Position numbers and translations under genes: made by a program. Shown in pieces: positions 63,837 through 64,000 of a stretch of DNA of 64,000 nucleotides. Below the pieces are notes generated by a model. That model saw nothing but the letters and a program-made list of their open reading frames with translations. It had not been told where the DNA came from and did no database searches. The DNA is from Balanoglossus misakiensis (lineage: Eukaryota > Hemichordata), in the NCBI GenBank assembly GCA_040954595.2, contig CM082581.2, positions 6,262,001 through 6,326,000 on the forward strand, given 5' to 3'. Within the stretch, counting starts at the first letter, position 1; every line of letters starts with the position of its first letter.

Positions 63837-64000
63837 GTAAGTTTCGTGGGAGCTGATTGGTATTCTCAATGTATACATGCTAAATCGGGTGATAGACATG
63901 CAAAGTTGCGCTTCATAATTGAATGTGTTTTATTAAATGTTATTCGCTGTTTTCACAAATAGCAATTTGCAATCATTTATTTCTATACAATTAACCATTT
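63837..64000 (+). other. Intron 3 of the GMC oxidoreductase gene, truncated by the window edge
   Basis: AT-rich sequence after the GTAAGT donor at 63837. No further exon is visible before position 64000. Confidence 0.7.

Overview
The window is animal nuclear DNA: intron-rich genes with GT-AG splice sites, long UTRs, AATAAA poly(A) signals, microsatellites and small transposon remnants. Gene content (central-pair cilia protein CFAP46, COMTD1, CCT7, a solute-carrier pair, a GMC dehydrogenase) and compact introns suggest a marine invertebrate deuterostome. A lancelet (Branchiostoma) is my best guess, but I cannot prove it from the sequence.

Layout, left to right. (1) 1-5.55 kb, plus strand: a five-exon gene for a secreted protein of about 217 residues. 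Its gene structure (intron phases 1-0-0-0), predicted four-helix layout, inducible-looking promoter (CArG, octamer, NF-kB, TATA) and AU-rich 3' UTR (three exact UUAUUUAUU nonamers) together point to a long-chain class I helical cytokine of the IL-6/CNTF type. This is the most exciting item in the window. (2) 5.75-33.8 kb, minus strand: one very large gene, CFAP46. I could join 64 coding exons into a single frame-consistent CDS of 8,781 nt (about 2,926 aa). It carries a run of symmetric phase-2 mini-exons and a degenerate CHAT/separase-like domain near the C terminus. (3) 35.4-39.35 kb, plus strand: COMTD1, an O-methyltransferase of 260 aa in six exons. (4) 39.65-45.06 kb, minus strand: CCT7, the eta subunit of the TRiC chaperonin, 542 aa in ten coding exons. 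(5) 46.1-53.1 kb, minus strand: two nearly identical SLC16 (monocarboxylate-transporter-like) genes produced by a recent tandem duplication; the left copy carries a MITE in intron 1 that the right copy lacks. (6) 53.1-61.5 kb, minus strand: three older tandem paralogs of a histidine-rich, roughly 12-TM membrane protein that I do not recognise, each with its own short first exon. (7) 62.5 kb to the end, plus strand: the 5' part of a GMC (choline/glucose dehydrogenase-like) flavoprotein gene that runs out of the window.

The cytokine gene and CFAP46 are convergent (tail to tail), CFAP46 and COMTD1 diverge from a shared 1.6 kb spacer, and COMTD1 and CCT7 are convergent again. The genes do not form an obvious pathway; they are independent loci plus two lineage-specific tandem expansions of membrane proteins. 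Exon edges were read by eye and may be off by 1-2 bases. Homology statements rest on remembered family features, not on a search.
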